64,000 nt of DNA from Microvirga zambiensis WSM3693 (GTDB lineage Bacteria > Pseudomonadota > Alphaproteobacteria > Rhizobiales > Beijerinckiaceae), in NCBI RefSeq assembly GCF_016735695.1, contig NZ_JAERQD010000005.1:62001-126000 (forward strand), read 5' to 3'. Below, one piece after another: positions 34,286 through 43,076 of this stretch (the stretch's first letter is position 1; every line of letters begins with the position of its first letter). Made by a program: the position numbers and the translations under genes. The notes beneath the pieces are model-generated. The model was not told the origin of the DNA, searched no databases, and saw nothing but the letters and a program-made list of their open reading frames with translations.

Positions 34286-35440
34286 TCACGAAATCCGCGC
34301 GGCCGATGGCGATACGACCTTGACGGCCGTCGTATCCGCGCCGACGGGCAGGGATTCGTTGATGCGCCGGAATGTGGCAAGCGCCTGACCGACGATCTGG
34401 TCCATGTTGTAGTAGCGGTAGGTGGCGAGACGGCCGACGAACCACACATCGGGCGTTGCGAGCGCCAGGCGTTCGTACTTCTTGAACAGCTCCTGATTCT
34501 CGGCCTTCGGAATCGGATAATAGGGATCGCCCTCGGCGGAAGGAAACTCGTAGGTGAGCGCCGTCTTGGCGTGATCCTGACCGGTCAGATGCTTGTATTC
34601 GGTGATGCGGGTATAGGCATGTGTTTGCGGATAGTTCACGACCCCGACCGGCTGATGCCAGCGCTTGTTGAGCGTCACGTGTTCGAAGCGCAGGGATCGG
34701 TAAGGGAGCCGGCCGAACTGGAAATTGAAATACTCGTCGATGGGACCGGTAAAGATGACGCGACGGTGGGGAACGAGGCCCTTCACGTCCTTGTAGTCCG
34801 TCTGCGTCATGACGTGGATGTTGGGATGGCGCACCATCCTTTCGAACATCCGCGTGTAGCCGTGCTTCGGCATGAGCTGGAATTCGTCGGTGAAATAGCG
34901 GTCGTCCCGGCTGGTGCGTGTCGGTACCCGCGCCGTCACCGATTTGTCGAGTTCCGAAGGGTCGAGCCCCCATTGCTTGCGGGTATAGCCACGGAAGAAT
35001 TTTTCGTAGAGCTCACGGCCGACGACGGAGACCACCACATCCTCCGACGTCTTGATCTCGTCCTTCTTCTCGGCCCGCTCCGCGAACCAGCCCTGCAGCT
35101 CTTCCGATGTGAGGCTCAGATTGTAGAGCTTGTTGACCGTATCCAGATTGATCGGGATCGGCACGAGCATGCCGTCCACCTCCGCCAGCACCCGATGCTC
35201 GTAAGGACGCCAGTCGGTGAAGCGCGAGAGATACTCGACGATCTGCTTGGAGTTCGTATGGAAGATGTGCGGGCCATATTGATGGATCAACAGCCCGTCA
35301 TCGTCATAGCGGTCATAGGCGTTTCCGCCGATATGGCTGCGACGATCGATGAGAAGAACACGCTCATTGCGCTCGTTTGCCAGGCGCTCCGCGAGAACGC
35401 TGCCCGCGAAGCCGGCACCGACGATCAGCCAATCATACAT
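34286..35440 (-). CDS. glf: UDP-galactopyranose mutase
   Basis: A 384-residue flavoenzyme that converts UDP-galactopyranose to UDP-galactofuranose for cell-surface glycans. FAD binding: WLIVGAGFAGSVLAERLA at the N-terminus and the RSHIGGNAYD motif. Active-site blocks: GPHIFHTNSK, YTRKQWGLDP, PIDEYFNFQFGRLPYRSL and the C-terminal RLATYRYYNMDQIVGQAL. The ATG at 35440 has GGAG at proper distance; an in-frame GTG at 35449 is less likely. It lies six bases behind the glycosyltransferase gene, so the two form a unit. Confidence 0.95.
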   Translation of the reverse strand: MYDWLIVGAGFAGSVLAERLANERNERVLLIDRRSHIGGNAYDRYDDDGLLIHQYGPHIFHTNSKQIVEYLSRFTDWRPYEHRVLAEVDGMLVPIPINLDTVNKLYNLSLTSEELQGWFAERAEKKDEIKTSEDVVVSVVGRELYEKFFRGYTRKQWGLDPSELDKSVTARVPTRTSRDDRYFTDEFQLMPKHGYTRMFERMVRHPNIHVMTQTDYKDVKGLVPHRRVIFTGPIDEYFNFQFGRLPYRSLRFEHVTLNKRWHQPVGVVNYPQTHAYTRITEYKHLTGQDHAKTALTYEFPSAEGDPYYPIPKAENQELFKKYERLALATPDVWFVGRLATYRYYNMDQIVGQALATFRRINESLPVGADTTAVKVVSPSAARIS

Positions 35441-35445
35441 GCCGG

Positions 35446-36663
35446 TCACTCCGCGGGCGTCGTGGCGTAAACGGGGAGTGAGGACGTCGCGCGCTCGGGA
35501 GCTGTATCGCCGGAGGCGTCGAGCATCAGCTTATGCATGGATGCCCATGTCTTGTCCCAGGATCCCGCGGCGAGATGCCGGTCGACCTTGGCGAGCCAAG
35601 GCTCCTTCGGCCGTGCGAGGATGGCCTCGACCTTCGTCACCACCTCGCCCGCATCCTTCGTGATCTCGACCAGACCTTTCTCGCCATAGGGCCGCACCAC
35701 GTCGGTGATCGGCGTCGAGACCACGGGCACGCCGGCGGCGAGGAATTCGGGCGTCTTGGTCGGGCTGATGAAGCGCGTCGCTTCGTTCAGGGCGAAGTTC
35801 ATGAATCCGACATCCCAGCCCGACAGGTAACGCGGCAGCTCATCGTAGGATTTTCCGCCGAGCCAATGGATGTTGGACCGCCGCGGCAAGGTCGCGGAGT
35901 CGATCTTCACCACCGGCCCGATCATCACGAAATGCCAGTCGGGGCGCAGCTCGGCGACGCTTGCCAGAAGATCGATGTCCATGCGCTCGTCGATCACGCC
36001 GAAGAAGCCGAGGCGGATGTGGGGAATTCCGGCCTGGTCTTCGGGATCGGCGTGAATCGTGCGCGCCTGCGAGAAATGGTGGGCATCGATCGAGGATGGG
36101 AAGCCATGAACGCTGCGGTGACGATGGCGCTTGGCCTCGTAAAGGCTCATTCCGCCGGTGAACACGAGGTCGCAGCGCGTGAACAGCGCATTCTCGAGAT
36201 CGAGCAGTTCCTGCGACGCGCCGCGGAAGAGCGACAGCTCGTCCATGTTGTCGTAGACGCACAGATCGCATTCGAGGTCGCTGGTGAAGGCCATCGCCAT
36301 GGGCGTGTAGTACCAGAACACGCGCGGTCCCGCCGCTTCGCGTCCGATCAGCTCCTCGATCAGGTCGTGCTGCTCGACAATGACATCCTCATGCGGGATC
36401 CCTTCCGGCAGAATCGGAACCGCAACCGTGACGCCTTGCGGCCGCTCGCTCAGATCCATATGCGGGCTCACGCCGGACTTGAAAATCGGCTCTTCGATGA
36501 ACAGAACGTCGTAATGCTTGACGGCTCGGCTGAGGAGATGCTGAGGGCGCTGCCACACGAAATCCCATCGCAAATGGGAAAAACATACGAGAAGGGGCTT
36601 GTCGGGATCGGTTTTTAACGGCGAACGAAAGGCATAGGAATGCGTCGTCAAACGCTCATGCAT
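35446..36663 (-). CDS. Glycosyltransferase, GT-B fold
   Basis: A 405-residue predicted cytoplasmic glycosyltransferase. The N-terminal lobe begins LLVCFSHLRWDFVWQRPQHLLSR, a pattern I associate with GT4-type transferases next to glf in alphaproteobacteria. The C-terminal donor-binding lobe has LGFFGVIDERMDIDLL, HWLGGKSYDELPRYL and the ExxxxxE-like block SPTKTPEFLAAGVPVVSTP. Given its coupling to glf it may transfer galactofuranose, but this is inference. The start at 36663 follows GAGG eight bases upstream. Confidence 0.82.
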   Translation of the reverse strand: MHERLTTHSYAFRSPLKTDPDKPLLVCFSHLRWDFVWQRPQHLLSRAVKHYDVLFIEEPIFKSGVSPHMDLSERPQGVTVAVPILPEGIPHEDVIVEQHDLIEELIGREAAGPRVFWYYTPMAMAFTSDLECDLCVYDNMDELSLFRGASQELLDLENALFTRCDLVFTGGMSLYEAKRHRHRSVHGFPSSIDAHHFSQARTIHADPEDQAGIPHIRLGFFGVIDERMDIDLLASVAELRPDWHFVMIGPVVKIDSATLPRRSNIHWLGGKSYDELPRYLSGWDVGFMNFALNEATRFISPTKTPEFLAAGVPVVSTPITDVVRPYGEKGLVEITKDAGEVVTKVEAILARPKEPWLAKVDRHLAAGSWDKTWASMHKLMLDASGDTAPERATSSLPVYATTPAE

Positions 36664-36857
36664 AGCGCCATCCTCAAAAAGAGATATCTGTCGCGATCGG
36701 GCGGAAGAACACGGCCGGGATGATAAAGAGCGATGTCTTTTACGTGACGTGCACCGGCAAGGCGGGCCCGGTCGCAATCGATTTAACAACGCTGACGGGG
36801 CCGTTTAGTTCCCTTTGCGTTCATCTTCATGAACATGTGTTCATCGACAGATCGGCA

Positions 36858-37169
36858 TCATTTCTTTTCCAGGAGAAGCGTTCCCTGCTTCTGGATGAAG
36901 GTCTTTGCCTTTTCCGCAACCATGGCAAGAATCCACGGCAGTTGCAGCTCGACGCGCACCTGATCCTGCATCACTTCGAGATGGCCGTTGACGTTCTGGC
37001 CCATGGCACCGACGCGGAAATCCATGCGGTTCGCGTTCCAGCTCTCGTTGATGGATGCGACCTTATCGCCGAACTGCGACTTCAGGCTCGTCATGCCACC
37101 CTGCAGCCGCCGCTGGGCTTCGGCTTGGCCGAGATTGTGGGGAATGGAAACGACGAGAGGCTTGGCCAT
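36858..37169 (-). CDS. Polyhydroxyalkanoate-system family protein
   Basis: A 103-residue basic protein matching the small family annotated as 'polyhydroxyalkanoic acid system protein' (PHA_gran_rgn). It begins MAKPLVVSIPHNLGQAEAQRRL, continues with GMTSLKSQFGDKV, and ends in a helix with QLPWILAMVAEKAKTFIQ. Its role in PHA granules is inferred from the family name; no biochemical function is established to my knowledge. The start at 37169 follows GGAG eight bases upstream. It is followed upstream by two further small unknown genes on the same strand. Confidence 0.72.
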   Translation of the reverse strand: MAKPLVVSIPHNLGQAEAQRRLQGGMTSLKSQFGDKVASINESWNANRMDFRVGAMGQNVNGHLEVMQDQVRVELQLPWILAMVAEKAKTFIQKQGTLLLEKK

Positions 37170-37239
37170 CGAAATACTCCGCTTTCGACGGAACAAGCGA
37201 AGCGGGGCCGCTCCGGTTCCGATGGCTTGCCCGCAATCG

Positions 37240-37545
37240 CTACAGCATCTCGACGCGGATCGCGCGGACGACGATGGTTTCCTGATCGAAGCGTCGCTCG
37301 AGCTCGGCGCGATAGCGCTCCCACCAGGCATGGTCGATCTCGCGCGCCATGACCTCGAACACCACGATGTCGTCGTGCGCCGTGTGGCCGCCTTCCCGCC
37401 ACATCCCGTCCGCCGGAGCGCGCGTGAAGCTCGTGATTCCACCGAACCGCTCGGACAGTTCCGTGCGGACCCGTCCATAGGTCTTGCCGTCGAAGCGACG
37501 GCGGGCGTTGTCGGCAAGCGGCAGCAGAATCTGAACCAGATGCAT
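37240..37545 (-). CDS. Small hypothetical protein, 101 residues
   Basis: A soluble protein starting MHLVQILLPLADNARRRFDG, with ELSERFGGITSFTRAPADGMW and an acidic-basic C-terminal helix (WWERYRAELERRFDQETIVVRAI). ATG at 37545 has GGGG about seven bases upstream; an in-frame ATG at 37551 would add two residues. I recall similar short proteins of about 100 residues in proteobacteria but cannot assign a function. It sits between the PHA-family gene and another small gene, all on the minus strand. Confidence 0.6.
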   Translation of the reverse strand: MHLVQILLPLADNARRRFDGKTYGRVRTELSERFGGITSFTRAPADGMWREGGHTAHDDIVVFEVMAREIDHAWWERYRAELERRFDQETIVVRAIRVEML

Positions 37546-37657
37546 CACCATCCCCGTAAGCCATGGACCGATGCGGAAAGATAGTTCAGACCTTTTGGAA
37601 GGCGAGCCCCTCGGTAGCGCCGGAGGAAAAGTTAAAATCCACGCAGGTGGAACGGCG

Positions 37658-38014
37658 CTACGCCTGCAGGGCAGCGAAAAGCTCGCGATCGGTCCGGGGC
37701 ATGCGCTCGTCGAGGCGATAGCGGCCGGACGGCTTGGAGATGCGCCAGGGCCGGGCGGTGCAGGTGTGAAAAGCCTCGGACGGACGGAGACGGCGCAGGG
37801 TGCCATCCACCTGCACCTCGTCGATCACGACGAAGCCGAAAATGGTGAGCCGTGTCGCCGCGACCTTGGCTGCGCGGTCCTCAGCCTCGATCGGCAGAGT
37901 GCCCGCCGCATAGACTGCATCCATCAGCGCGCGTTGATCGCGGTGAGGATTGGTCGACGCGCGCGCGCCCGGAAAGCGGACGACATTCGCCGCCTGAAAC
38001 GATTTCGATTCCAT
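37658..38014 (-). CDS. Small hypothetical protein, 118 residues
   Basis: It begins MESKSFQAANVVRFPGARAS and continues with a helical segment (DQRALMDAVYAAGTLPIEAEDRAAKVAATR), a strand-rich middle (LTIFGFVVIDEVQVDGTLRRL) and a basic tail. No signal peptide or membrane segment. The family is not recognised. The tail near 37658 lies about 110 bases from the start of the next small gene. Confidence 0.55.
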   Translation of the reverse strand: MESKSFQAANVVRFPGARASTNPHRDQRALMDAVYAAGTLPIEAEDRAAKVAATRLTIFGFVVIDEVQVDGTLRRLRPSEAFHTCTARPWRISKPSGRYRLDERMPRTDRELFAALQA

Positions 38015-38072
38015 CTACGCAACCCTTGGTCCCGAATCGAACCAAGAATCGCCGCAAGGAATTAAGAAGCGC

Positions 38073-38492
38073 CTAATCCAACCGATGCAGGGAGACGTAG
38101 GCCGTGCCCACGCTCGTCAGGCCGAGCGCCTGAGCCGGCCCCTTGGCAAGATCGATGATGCGCCGGTGGGCGAAAGGACCGCGGTCGTTGACCCGGACCA
38201 CGACCGAGCGGCCGTTGGTTTCGTTGGTGACCTTGAGCCGCGTGCCGAACGGCAGGGAGCGGTGGGCGGCCGTCATGTCGTAGGAGTTGAAGCGTTCGCC
38301 GCTGGCGGTCTTGCGCCCGTGGAAGCCAGGTCCGTACCAGGACGCGGTGCCGCGCTGGAACGCGTTACCCGCCTCGATATTCGCCTGTGAGATCGATCCG
38401 GTGATCGAAGGATCGTTGGATGCGGTCGTATTGCACGCCGCAACAAAAAGTAGTGGCACCATCGCAGATGCCCGGGTGAGCTTATTCTTCAA
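38073..38492 (-). CDS. RlpA-like septal ring lipoprotein
   Basis: A 139-residue lipoprotein with lipobox VAAC (Cys20) and a double-psi beta-barrel domain: GTASWYGPGFHGRKTASGERFNS, TAAHRSLPFGTRLKVTN and VVVRVNDRGPFAHRRIIDLAKGPAQAL. The catalytic-type His (AAHRSLPFG) and Asp (NDRGPF) of RlpA lytic transglycosylases are present. There is no SPOR domain, so targeting to septal glycan is less sure. It is expressed away from the MATE gene across a 451-base gap. Confidence 0.88.
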   Translation of the reverse strand: MKNKLTRASAMVPLLFVAACNTTASNDPSITGSISQANIEAGNAFQRGTASWYGPGFHGRKTASGERFNSYDMTAAHRSLPFGTRLKVTNETNGRSVVVRVNDRGPFAHRRIIDLAKGPAQALGLTSVGTAYVSLHRLD

Positions 38493-38943
38493 GGACGGTC
38501 TCCCCTTCCGTTTTCCTTGGAAGTGAAGCTCAACTTTAAGAAGGCAAGAATAAGGCGCCTGGCTATTTTTCTACGCTCACTCATCCTTTGGAGGTGGCGA
38601 ACTATTGGCAAAATTAGCCTGATAAAAATTTTTGCGTCGCACTATAGCCTGGATAATGTTTCCTTATCTCAACGAAAATTCGATCACAATTCCGTGATCA
38701 CGATACCCAAACGGCCAAGCCGACCTAGTTCAGACTTTTGCCGTTTCCCGAAGGTCAATCAGCGGATTCACGTCGAATCGTCCGGGCGCCGCCAGCAGGA
38801 TGCTCCCATATGGTCAGGGCCGCGGCAGATCGCAGTGCACAGGCCTGCGCTCGAAGCACAGTCCAAAGCCGTCTCACCGATGTGGGGATGTCCGACCTGA
38901 GAGGGCACGTGATTCGGAAGAGTGGCCTGTCACGGCCGGCCGC
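38493..38943. other. Long, AT-rich intergenic region
   Basis: The gap between rlpA and the 3' end of the MATE gene is visibly richer in A and T than its surroundings, especially 38515-38720 (runs such as AATAAGGCGCC, CTATTTTTCTAC and AAAAATTTTTGCG). It probably carries the rlpA promoter. A frame of 127 codons on the plus strand (38517-38900) shows no domain-like pattern and I do not call it. No repeats of families A-C are present. Confidence 0.4.
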
Positions 38944-40365
38944 TCAGCCTGCGAATGCTTCCTGAACGTCGCGCGGCACGGCGGTGACCAGCCCCAGCCG
39001 GTCGCGGCGCAGCCAGCGCCACAGCATCAGCGAGGCCACGACCGCGAGGGCGGTGGCAAGCCCGATCCAGATGCCGACGCCGCGAAGGCCGGTGCCGAAG
39101 GCCAGGACGGCGCCGAGAGGCAGGCCGATCCCCCAATAGCCGAAGGCCGCATAGAGCATGGGGATGCGGGTGTCCTGCAATCCGCGCAGCATTCCGGCGC
39201 CGACCGCCTGCGCACCATCGGCCAGCTGGAAGATGGCGGCCAGCAGCAGGAACGAGCGCGCCAGATCGACAACGAGCGCGTTCTTCGGATCGGTCACGTC
39301 CATGAAGGCGCCGATCAGAAGGTTCGGCGCGAACAGCATGAGCGCTGCCGTGATGGTCATGAAGCCGGTACCGAGCGCGAAGGAGGTCCAGCCGGCGCGT
39401 GTGACCCCGTCCGGATCCTGCGCGCCATAGGCTCGCCCCACGCGCACCGTCACCGCCTGCCCGATTCCGAGCGGAACCGAGAAGCAAAAGGAGGCGATCT
39501 GCAGAGCGATGGCATGAGCCGCCAGCTCGTTCTCGCCGATCCGGCCCATGAGCATGGCTGCGGCATTGAAGATCGTAACCTCGAAGGTCAGAGTCAGGCC
39601 GATGGGAAGGCCGATCTGCCAGAGCGTGCGATAGCGCGGCCAGTCGGCCCGCCAGAAGCGCCCGAAGATGTGATAGCGCTTGAGCCTCGGGTGAAAGGCG
39701 ATCACCAGGGCGAGCGCCACGAACATGAAGGTGCTGGACAACACCGTGCCGAGCCCCGCGCCGATCAGGCCCAAGGCCGGCAGGCCGAGAGCCCCGAACA
39801 TCAGCGCATAGGCGGCGGCGAAATTGACCGGGATGGCGAGCAGGCCGATGAACAGCGCCCAGCCGGGGCGCTCCAGCGCCGCCAGGAACGAGCGCAGCAC
39901 CAGGAAGAGCAGGAATGGCAGGATGCTCCACTGGAGCGCGCGCACATATTCGCCGGCGCTTTGGGCAAGCCCGGGCGCCTGCCCGATAGCCAGCAGCAGC
40001 TTTTCGCCGTTCCAAGTCACGATCCAGATCGGAATGGCGATGGTGACCGAAGACCATAGGCCCTGGCGTACCGTGCGGCGGACCTCGCGCACGGAATGGC
40101 GCTTGCGGCCCAGCTCCTCGGCGATCATCGGCGAGGTTGCGTTGACGAGGCCGATGCCGAAGATGAGGAAGGCGAAATAGAGATTCGTGCCGAGCGCACC
40201 CGCCGCCAGGGCTTCCGAGCCCATCCAGCCCATCAGGATCACGTCCGACGTGATCAGGGCGGTCTGGGCCAGGGTTGCGAGCACCAGCGGCCAGCCCAGG
40301 GACAAGGTGGCCCGCAGCTCCGCCAGCCAGGCGGCTCTTTCAAAGGTCGAATCTCTCACGATCAT
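38944..40365 (-). CDS. MATE family multidrug / metabolite exporter
   Basis: A 473-residue, twelve-TM secondary exporter of the MATE family (NorM-like), using a Na+ or H+ gradient to extrude cationic or other small molecules. Two homologous six-helix halves are visible: WPLVLATLAQTALITSDVILMGWMG in the first and WQIGLPIGLTLTFEVTIFNAAAMLMGRIG in the second. It is divergent from the amidoligase gene across 140 bases, so the two may share a control region; an export role for an amidoligase product is conceivable but unproven. Confidence 0.9.
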   Translation of the reverse strand: MIVRDSTFERAAWLAELRATLSLGWPLVLATLAQTALITSDVILMGWMGSEALAAGALGTNLYFAFLIFGIGLVNATSPMIAEELGRKRHSVREVRRTVRQGLWSSVTIAIPIWIVTWNGEKLLLAIGQAPGLAQSAGEYVRALQWSILPFLLFLVLRSFLAALERPGWALFIGLLAIPVNFAAAYALMFGALGLPALGLIGAGLGTVLSSTFMFVALALVIAFHPRLKRYHIFGRFWRADWPRYRTLWQIGLPIGLTLTFEVTIFNAAAMLMGRIGENELAAHAIALQIASFCFSVPLGIGQAVTVRVGRAYGAQDPDGVTRAGWTSFALGTGFMTITAALMLFAPNLLIGAFMDVTDPKNALVVDLARSFLLLAAIFQLADGAQAVGAGMLRGLQDTRIPMLYAAFGYWGIGLPLGAVLAFGTGLRGVGIWIGLATALAVVASLMLWRWLRRDRLGLVTAVPRDVQEAFAG

Positions 40366-40507
40366 GGTGGCGCGTTTCTAGCCAACCTGCCGTCGGAAAG
40401 CCACACCTTGGCCGGCACGGTGGACCCGCGCCGTCCCAAGGAACCTGAGCCGAAGCGCGCCCGTTCAACGGTATTCACGTTTCCGTGTTGTTTTTCCGGA
40501 GTTCACG

Positions 40508-41485
40508 ATGGCGCAACCGGCGCTCTCGACCGAGATCGAATTCGACCTGCCCCCGATCCTGCACAATGCCCGGGGTGGCATGCGCACGGTCGGCGTCGAG
40601 ATCGAATTCGTCGGCCCTTCCGCGGAGCGGGCCGTGCAGGCCTTGCAGGAAGCCCTCGGCGGAAGGCTGATCGAGGAGGATCCCCACGCCTTCGCCCTCA
40701 AGGAATCGGCTATCGGCGACCTCGTCGTGGAGCTCGACAGCCGGATCCTGCATCCCGGCAAGGAGGCTGGAACCAGGCACGGGGTCCTGCCCAAGATTGC
40801 CGCCCTTTTCGGCTTCGCAGCGCGCTATCTCGTCCCGTGCGAACTCGTCACCTCTCCCATCCCCCTCGACCGGCTGCAGGAGCTCAACCGGATCCTTGCC
40901 GTTCTGCGCGGCGCCGGCGCCAAGGGCACGCAGGATGCGCTCGTCTATGCCTTCGGTCTGCATTTCAACCCGGAGGTTCCGCGTCTGGACGCGGCCACGA
41001 TCACGGCTTTCATGAAGAGCTTCGCGCTGCTCAATTCATGGCTCCGGCGCGAGGCCTCGCCTGATCCGACCCGCAGCCTCCTCGGCTTCGCCGATCCTTT
41101 TCCGGTAGATTACGTGCGCAGGATCGCGGCGCCGGATTACTGGCCGGACATCCCCGCCTTCATCGACGACTACCTCACTTTCAATCCGACCCGGAACCGC
41201 GATCTCGATCTCTTGCCGCTCCTGCATCATTTCGACGAGAAACGGGTGCGCGCGGTGCTGCCGAACGAGAAGATCAACGGGCGCCCGACCTTTCATTACC
41301 GCCTGCCCGATGCCCGCCTGAGCGATCCCGGCTGGAGCATCGCGCCGGACTGGAACCGCTGGGTCTGCGTCGAGCGTCTCGCCGCCGACCGCGAGCGGCT
41401 CGATGCCTTCGGCGTAGCCTTTCTTGCCTTCGAGGGCGAGGACAAGAGCTGGGCCAACGTGGCGGAACAGGTACTGAAGTCATGA
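40508..41485 (+). CDS. Amidoligase family protein (glutamine-synthetase-like fold)
   Basis: A 325-residue protein of the amidoligase family, predicted from comparative genomics (Iyer, Aravind and co-workers) to form amide bonds using ATP and a glutamine-synthetase / glutamate-cysteine-ligase fold. The metal-binding Glu pair is in VGVEIEFVG (Glu31, Glu33); other blocks are LVVELDSRIL, LVPCELVTSPI, YAFGLHFNPEVP and TRNRDLDLLPLL. GGAG precedes the ATG. The stop overlaps the next gene (ATGA), which encodes a C26 peptidase. This pairing is the signature of the predicted pathway. Substrate and product are unknown. Confidence 0.85.
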   Translation: MAQPALSTEIEFDLPPILHNARGGMRTVGVEIEFVGPSAERAVQALQEALGGRLIEEDPHAFALKESAIGDLVVELDSRILHPGKEAGTRHGVLPKIAALFGFAARYLVPCELVTSPIPLDRLQELNRILAVLRGAGAKGTQDALVYAFGLHFNPEVPRLDAATITAFMKSFALLNSWLRREASPDPTRSLLGFADPFPVDYVRRIAAPDYWPDIPAFIDDYLTFNPTRNRDLDLLPLLHHFDEKRVRAVLPNEKINGRPTFHYRLPDARLSDPGWSIAPDWNRWVCVERLAADRERLDAFGVAFLAFEGEDKSWANVAEQVLKS

Positions 41486-42189
41486 CGCGTCCGCTCATCG
41501 GCGTCACCACGTCCCGGAGCGGCGGCTGGCGCAGCTACCTGATGCATCGGCTGGCGCTGTATCGCGCAGGCGCGCGCTCGGTTCGTCTCATGCCCGGGGA
41601 TCCGATGCCCTCCGAGCCGATGCAGGGCCTCGTCATCGGCGGCGGCGACGATATCGGTGCGGAGATCTATGGCGGCAAGGTCCTGCCGGACGTGCGCATC
41701 GATCCCGAGCGCGACAAGATGGAGCTCGGCCTGCTCAAGGCCGCCATTCCCGCAGGGCTGCCGGTTCTCGGCATCTGCCGCGGCTCGCAGATGATCAACG
41801 TAGCGCTCGGCGGCACCCTGCACACCGACATTTACGAGGTCTATGTGCAGGCGCCGAAGATGCGCACGGTTCTGCCGCGCAAGACGGTCTCCGTCGAATC
41901 CGGATCGCGCTTGAATCGCATCCTGCGCTGCAATCCCTGCCTGGTGAATGCGCTTCACCACCAATCGGTCGACCGGCTCGGCCGAAACCTGACAATCGCC
42001 GCGCGCGACGAAAGCGGTATCGTGCAGGCGATCGAGAGCGAGACCGCTCCGTTCCTGCTCGGCGTGCAATGGCATCCCGAGCTTCTGGTCTGGAAAAAGC
42101 CGCAGCAGCGGCTGTTCGAAGCGCTGGCGGACGCAGCCCGGAAGGCCGTGATTCCACTCTCCGCTGAAGTGCTCGCAGGAAGCGTTTAG
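41482..42189 (+). CDS. Gamma-glutamyl-gamma-aminobutyrate hydrolase family protein (peptidase C26)
   Basis: A 235-residue class I glutamine-amidotransferase-like hydrolase. The nucleophile is Cys99 in GICRGSQM; His198 and Glu200 in VQWHPEL complete the triad; VIGGGDDIGAEIYGG is the substrate region. PuuD-type members cleave gamma-glutamyl bonds. Coupled by ATGA to the amidoligase, it may remove a gamma-glutamyl group from, or trim, the ligase product. The longest C-terminal stretch ends in the family B repeat unit. Confidence 0.88.
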   Translation: MTRPLIGVTTSRSGGWRSYLMHRLALYRAGARSVRLMPGDPMPSEPMQGLVIGGGDDIGAEIYGGKVLPDVRIDPERDKMELGLLKAAIPAGLPVLGICRGSQMINVALGGTLHTDIYEVYVQAPKMRTVLPRKTVSVESGSRLNRILRCNPCLVNALHHQSVDRLGRNLTIAARDESGIVQAIESETAPFLLGVQWHPELLVWKKPQQRLFEALADAARKAVIPLSAEVLAGSV

Positions 42190-42284
42190 AGCATTATTCG
42201 GCGAAGTGGATCCGGTTCGCCGTCCAAAAATGCGGCAAAGCAAGGAAGAGAGCTGATTCCACCCAGATGGAAACGGCTCTAGCG
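42186..42284. repeat. Family B palindromic repeat
   Basis: TTTAGAGCATTATTCGGCG to AAACGGCTCTAGCG, about 97 bases, with inverted ends AGAGC / GCTCT. It aligns almost fully, in inverted orientation, with 360-458. It overlaps the stop codon region of the C26 gene and lies just before the convergent secreted hydrolase gene. Confidence 0.8.
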
Positions 42285-42286
42285 CG

Positions 42287-43048
42287 TTACTGGCCCGCCG
42301 CCTTCAGGATCAACGTGGCGATGATGTCGGGCTGCGAGATGAGCGAGAGATGGCTCGCCTTCACCTCGATCGTCTCCGCGCCCATTCGCTTGGCCATGAA
42401 GCGCTGCAGATCGGGATTGATCGTCCGGTCCTCGGTCGAGACCGCATAGAAGCTCGGCTTCGACCGCCATGCCGCCTGCTTCGTCCTGCCGGTCAGCAAG
42501 GCCTTGTGAAACGGCTCCTGCACCGCATAGAGCACCTTCGCCCGCGCCTCCGGCAGATCGCCTGCGAAGTCGCGCAGGAACGCGGCCTCGCTGAGCCGCC
42601 CCTCGTCGCCGTCGTAGACGATGCCTGCCGTTGCAGGCGGCGTCGGATATTGCATGGCGAGCGCCGCGTAGTCCTCGCCTGGATCCGGAGCCCGCGCGGC
42701 CACGTACACCAGTGCCGAAACCTTTGGATCGACACCTGCCTCCGTGACGATCATGCCGGCGAAGGAATGTCCGACCAGGACGGTCGGCCCTTCCTGCCGC
42801 GCCAGCACGCGCTGGGTCACTGCTACGGCCTCGTCGAGGGTCGTCAGCGGATTTTGCACGGATGTGACGTTGAGCCCCGCGGCCTGCAGGCGGGGAATGA
42901 CTTCAGTCCAGCACGAACCGTCGGCGAACAGCCCATGCACCAGCACCACGTTCCTTGCCGCGGGAACAGGATCTGCTGCGCGCGCAGAACTCCAAGGGAG
43001 CGGCGCGGCGGCGGCCGCGAGCAGTCCGAGAAAGAACCGGCGATCCAT
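42287..43048 (-). CDS. Secreted alpha/beta hydrolase
   Basis: A 253-residue hydrolase with an N-terminal export signal containing twin arginine-like MDRRFFLGLLAAAAAP (Tat-type). The oxyanion region is LVHGLFADGSCW, the nucleophile is Ser in VGHSFAGMIV, the acid is probably Asp in STEDRTINPDLQ and the His is in KASHLSLISQP. It resembles plant-type methylesterase / acetone-cyanohydrin-lyase-like bacterial hydrolases; the substrate is unknown. GGGAG precedes the ATG. It lies between two family B repeat units. Confidence 0.85.
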   Translation of the reverse strand: MDRRFFLGLLAAAAAPLPWSSARAADPVPAARNVVLVHGLFADGSCWTEVIPRLQAAGLNVTSVQNPLTTLDEAVAVTQRVLARQEGPTVLVGHSFAGMIVTEAGVDPKVSALVYVAARAPDPGEDYAALAMQYPTPPATAGIVYDGDEGRLSEAAFLRDFAGDLPEARAKVLYAVQEPFHKALLTGRTKQAAWRSKPSFYAVSTEDRTINPDLQRFMAKRMGAETIEVKASHLSLISQPDIIATLILKAAGQ

Positions 43049-43076
43049 CGTGGAGGGCTCCCGGGTACAGATGTTT

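Noticed and set aside
38517..38900. 127-codon plus-strand frame in the AT-rich gap
   Set aside because: It begins with low-complexity basic sequence and has no domain-like pattern; it is more likely chance in a composition-shifted gap.
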